Made by a program: the position numbers and the translations under genes. The notes beneath the pieces are model-generated. The model was given only the letters and a program-made list of their open reading frames with translations. It searched no databases and was not told the origin of the DNA. Of a DNA stretch of 5,145 nt, positions 4,637 through 5,145 are shown one piece after another; positions within the stretch are counted from its first letter, which is position 1; each line of letters begins with the position of its first letter. The DNA is from Ga0077527 sp038106575 (GTDB taxonomy: Bacteria > Pseudomonadota > Gammaproteobacteria > Burkholderiales > SG8-41). The stretch covers positions 1-5,145 of the forward strand of contig JAYOED010000111.1 of assembly GCA_038106575.1 (NCBI GenBank), given 5' to 3'.

Positions 4637-5145
4637 ATGGACCAATTCGCCAAAGAAACCCTGCCGATCAGTCTTGAAGAAGAGATGCGGCGCTCGTATC
4701 TCGATTATGCAATGAGCGTTATTGTCGGGCGAGCATTGCCCGATGTGCGTGACGGACTGAAACCGGTGCACCGCCGCATACTCTTTGCGATGCACGAGGC
4801 GAACAATGTCTGGAACCGTCCCTATGTGAAGTGCGCACGTGTGGTCGGTGACGTGCTCGGTAAGTACCATCCCCACGGCGACAGCGCGACCTACGAGGCG
4901 CTGGTGCGCATGGCGCAGAATTTCTCGATGCGCTACACGCTGATCGACGGCCAGGGCAATTTCGGTTCGGTCGATGGCGATTCAGCTGCGGCTTACCGTT
5001 ATACAGAGTGCCGGCTCGGAAAGATCACTTCCGACATGCTCGCCGATATCGACATGGAAACGGTCGATTTCGTCGACAACTACGACGGCAAGGAAAAAGA
5101 ACCGGTCACGCTGCCGACCAAGGTGCCGAATCTGCTGGTGAATGG
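4637..5145 (+). CDS. gyrA: DNA gyrase subunit A, N-terminal part (runs off the window)
   Basis: GyrA is the DNA-cutting subunit of gyrase (A2B2), which introduces negative supercoils. About 169 residues are visible and align with E. coli GyrA without gaps, so the numbering matches. They include YLDYAMSVIVGRALPDVRDGLKPVHRR (21-47, conserved throughout), GKYHPHGDSATYEALVRMAQ (75-94, the quinolone-resistance-determining region), DGQGNFGS (104-111) and RYTE (121-124) with the catalytic tyrosine Y122. The quinolone-contact S83 is intact; position 87 is Glu where E. coli has Asp, and position 120 is Tyr where E. coli has Met. The ATG at 4637 begins MDQFAKETLPISLEEEM, the family's usual start, although no Shine-Dalgarno lies at normal distance (AGGAAAG is over 20 nt away). 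The frame is open to the last base. ParC is excluded by the close match to GyrA. Confidence 0.98.
   Translation, partial: MDQFAKETLPISLEEEMRRSYLDYAMSVIVGRALPDVRDGLKPVHRRILFAMHEANNVWNRPYVKCARVVGDVLGKYHPHGDSATYEALVRMAQNFSMRYTLIDGQGNFGSVDGDSAAAYRYTECRLGKITSDMLADIDMETVDFVDNYDGKEKEPVTLPTKVPNLLVN

Overview
This 5.1 kb window is an ordinary-looking stretch of proteobacterial chromosome. It most resembles a betaproteobacterium. The reasons are a gammaproteobacteria/betaproteobacteria-style tmRNA tag (ANDERYALAA), a UbiG with strong similarity to proteobacterial homologues, and an OmpA-family gene lying head-to-head with gyrA and near ubiG, an order I recall from Betaproteobacteria. The species cannot be named from the sequence. 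I see no insertion sequence, prophage, CRISPR array or defence locus, and I did not find a new multi-gene system.

Layout, left to right. Positions 52-456 hold ssrA (tmRNA) on the minus strand, with its own terminator and an upstream extended -10 promoter. Positions 550-3205 hold a tightly packed minus-strand operon, transcribed in the order mtaD (MTA/SAH deaminase), ubiG (ubiquinone O-methyltransferase), then a MupP/Gph-type HAD phosphatase. Its genes overlap by 4 nt and 1 nt. A strong UUCG-loop terminator at 3242-3272 separates this operon from the next minus-strand gene, a secreted OmpA-family protein with very lysine-rich segments (3289-4062). A 574 bp intergenic region (4063-4636) carries divergent promoters for this gene and for gyrA, which starts at 4637 on the plus strand and runs off the right edge.

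How the genes relate. UbiG uses S-adenosylmethionine and releases S-adenosylhomocysteine (SAH), and MtaD-family enzymes can remove SAH and methylthioadenosine, so their coupling makes metabolic sense. In Pseudomonas, as I recall, the same run (gyrA, then the MTA deaminase, ubiG, mupP) is conserved and the phosphatase acts in MurNAc recycling. The OmpA-family protein would bind peptidoglycan in the periplasm. tmRNA and gyrase are independent housekeeping functions.

The most notable observations are the lysine-rich OmpA-family protein, including an A AAA AAG slippery heptamer near its end; a strong hairpin directly abutting the 5' end of tmRNA; and a repeated GACCGGT-N4-CCGG motif flanking the gyrA -10 element.
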